Source: Desulforamulus aeronauticus DSM 10349 (GTDB lineage: Bacteria; Bacillota; Desulfotomaculia; Desulfotomaculales; Desulfotomaculaceae). From it: a stretch of DNA of 64,000 bases. Where the stretch lies: contig NZ_FRAR01000010.1 of NCBI RefSeq assembly GCF_900142375.1, positions 100,611 through 164,610 on the forward strand, given 5' to 3'. Below, one piece after another: positions 62,934 to 64,000 of the stretch; within the stretch, counting starts at the first letter, position 1, and the number at the start of each line of letters is the position of its first letter. The notes beneath the pieces were generated by a model. It was not told where the DNA came from. It did no database searches and saw only the letters and a program-made list of their open reading frames with translations. The translations under genes and the position numbers were made by a program.

Positions 62934-62946
62934 GAGGTGTTTTCCT

Positions 62947-63780
62947 TTGAAAACCTGGTTTGTGGAAGATGCAGGCGGCGGCTGCCAAGCCTTTGGTGAA
63001 GTGGTAGTGCTTGTCTGCGAAGAAACCGGTGAGATTTATTCTGCCAGGGTTCCTGTTACCTGGAATAATAAAATGAGCTGGGAAGAATTGGTCTGCCAAC
63101 TGATGGTGGAGCTGATGCAGCAAGCGGGGGCAACCAAAGAAGATCAGTATTTGGTTTGCTCCGGCAATATTTTTCATACGTATCATAAATGGCTTAGTGA
63201 GCAGGGTTACAACTGGCAAACTCACAAAATGGACGGGCTTGCCCACGATGCGGCAGAAAGTTCCTTTCACCAGATGGTGGTGGAGGCGGGATTTCCGGAA
63301 CATATCAAGCTGATTGAGCGGGATTACCGTAGTTATTATACAGATATTGAAAAATGGGTATCTTTGCATCCCGAGAGGAAAAAGCAATACTGGAAGGATC
63401 GGGAGGTACGTAAGAAACCGGCCCTGCCGAGGTATCTGTTAAAAAGCACCATGAATAAGGCTAGAGTCTGCTATGGTTGTAATGCAGTAATTCCCCCCTT
63501 TAGCCCCGTTGTGGAGTTAAAGTTCCGTAAGGACGGGCGAAAGTTTAGATATTTTTTTCATCCCGAGTGCTGTCCCGTACAACCGCTCAAGTCCACCTTG
63601 CATCAAATAGAAGTGGCTTGGCAGGAGCAGACGTTAACAGGCATTCTTGTTCCCTGCCCCGAGGAAGTCCCCTGTGCCATTTGTGATCAACTGCTGGAGC
63701 CAGGAAAAAAGGCTTTTTACGCTTACCATAAGAATGAATTAATTTGCGGCCATCCGGAATGTTTTAAAGGCACCCCTTAG
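62947..63780 (+). CDS. Unrecognised protein with two zinc-ribbon-like modules
   Basis: A 277-residue protein with a TTG start (AGAGAGGTG before it). The C-terminal third has two four-ligand clusters: Cys175-x2-Cys178 with His205/Cys208, and Cys243-x2-Cys246 with Cys267/His269/Cys272. The N-terminal part (VVVLVCEETGEIYSARVPV, QYLVCSGNIFHTYHKWL) has the alternating pattern of a small alpha/beta fold, perhaps RNase H-like, but no catalytic set is clear. No family is recognised. It lies behind tandem terminators, so conditional expression is likely. Confidence 0.7.
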   Translation: MKTWFVEDAGGGCQAFGEVVVLVCEETGEIYSARVPVTWNNKMSWEELVCQLMVELMQQAGATKEDQYLVCSGNIFHTYHKWLSEQGYNWQTHKMDGLAHDAAESSFHQMVVEAGFPEHIKLIERDYRSYYTDIEKWVSLHPERKKQYWKDREVRKKPALPRYLLKSTMNKARVCYGCNAVIPPFSPVVELKFRKDGRKFRYFFHPECCPVQPLKSTLHQIEVAWQEQTLTGILVPCPEEVPCAICDQLLEPGKKAFYAYHKNELICGHPECFKGTP

Positions 63781-63788
63781 GGGGTGCC
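63769..63788 (+). terminator. Hairpin at the end of the zinc-ribbon gene
   Basis: GGCACCCC (63769-63776) and GGGGTGCC (63781-63788) enclose the stop codon. No U-run follows, so termination is uncertain; it may be truncated by the IS insertion directly after it. Confidence 0.5.
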
Positions 63789-63789
63789 T

Positions 63790-64000
63790 CAGGCTGTTGA
63801 GAAAGCCAATGATAGTAGATATTTAAAGATAAGTAGTCCTAAACCATGAAAATCAAAGGTTTAGGGCTGTTTTTATGGTATAATGGAAGAAAATGCAAAA
63901 TTGTAGGTGGTAAAAATACTAACCTCAAATGACAAGACTCAAAGCAGTTTTGAATTTGTTTGTATTGAAGAATTAGTTCCTCAAAACCATTTACTACGAA
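63790..64000 (+). mobile_element. Left end of an IS1182-family-type insertion sequence (partial)
   Basis: AGGCTGTTGAGAAAGCC at about 63790 resembles the end of such elements. It is followed by a hairpin CCTAAACC/GGTTTAGG (63828-63855) and a TATAAT box (about 63878). The reading frame from GTG 63907 gives KILTSNDKTQSSFEFVCIEE and then LVPQNHLLR, the standard beginning of IS1182-type transposases. It runs off the window. The codon normally starting the protein appears as ATA (63916-63918). Confidence 0.75.

Noticed and set aside
62782..63387. A 201-codon open frame on the minus strand
   Set aside because: It lies opposite the zinc-ribbon gene and two terminators, and its sequence has no domain-like pattern.
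1..64000. CRISPR arrays, tRNA and rRNA genes
   Set aside because: No regularly spaced direct repeats and no tRNA or rRNA signatures were noticed on either strand; a covariance-model scan would be the firm test.

Overview
The window reads as a chromosomal segment of a Gram-positive, spore-former-type anaerobe, most likely of the Desulfotomaculum/Desulforamulus group (Peptococcaceae, Firmicutes). This is inferred from a fla/che operon with Firmicute-type parts (FliY with a CheC-FliN fusion, CheC, CheD, FliW/CsrA, SigD), from protein similarity as I recognise it, and from frequent TTG/GTG starts with strong Shine-Dalgarno sites. No rRNA, tRNA or CRISPR array was seen.

Left edge (1-2.7 kb): worn accessory DNA. 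It holds a type I restriction-modification methylase (hsdM, cut by the window edge) with an XRE regulator, a broken SLOG/DUF1273 gene and an integrase fragment. All lie against the 3' end of guaA, a known island insertion point. Then come hpt-guaA (purine salvage and GMP synthesis), a membrane-anchored protein, a MazG-like protein and a DUF1015-like fragment.

6.7-33 kb, minus strand: one long fla/che operon transcribed right to left. The order is flgB-flgC-fliE-fliF-fliG-fliH-fliI-fliJ-fliK-flgD-(TIGR02530-type gene)-flgE-fliL-fliN-fliO-fliP-fliQ-fliR-flhB-flhA-flhF-flhG-pilZ-sigD-flgF-flgG-cheD-cheR-cheC-cheY-fliM-fliY. It encodes basal body, export gate, hook, switch and adaptation proteins. 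It ends at a bidirectional terminator whose sequence recurs upstream of fliM and at 62.9 kb.

33-40 kb: a DegT-like protein lacking the PLP lysine, a divergent MntA/HepT-type toxin-antitoxin pair, flaG-fliT-like-fliS, a plus-strand fliW-csrA pair, a YjfB-like small protein and fliD. 40-51 kb: a flagellin-glycosylation type cluster. It has an FkbM methyltransferase, two glycosyltransferases (one a 1033-residue glycosyltransferase/TPR/methyltransferase protein), and genes for a CDP-linked deoxy sugar (rfbF, rfbG, a reductase/epimerase, a 3,5-epimerase and a C-methyltransferase). 51-57 kb: flagellin, a FlaG-like protein, flgL, flgK, flgN and flgM, preceded by a consensus sigma-28 promoter. 57-62.4 kb: cheB-cheA-cheW-motB-motA. 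The right edge has an unknown zinc-ribbon protein behind a leader with tandem terminators, and the start of an IS1182-type transposase.

The genes together encode a complete flagellum and chemotaxis system with its checkpoints. SigD and FlgM time the late genes, FliW and CsrA control flagellin translation (a CsrA-type hairpin is visible in the hag leader), and glycosylation genes sit between the filament cap and flagellin. The most unusual items are a recurring hairpin element placed immediately before two genes, a hook protein with a duplicated coiled-coil insert, an overprinted FlgD tail, and the DegT-like protein with Gln at the lysine position.
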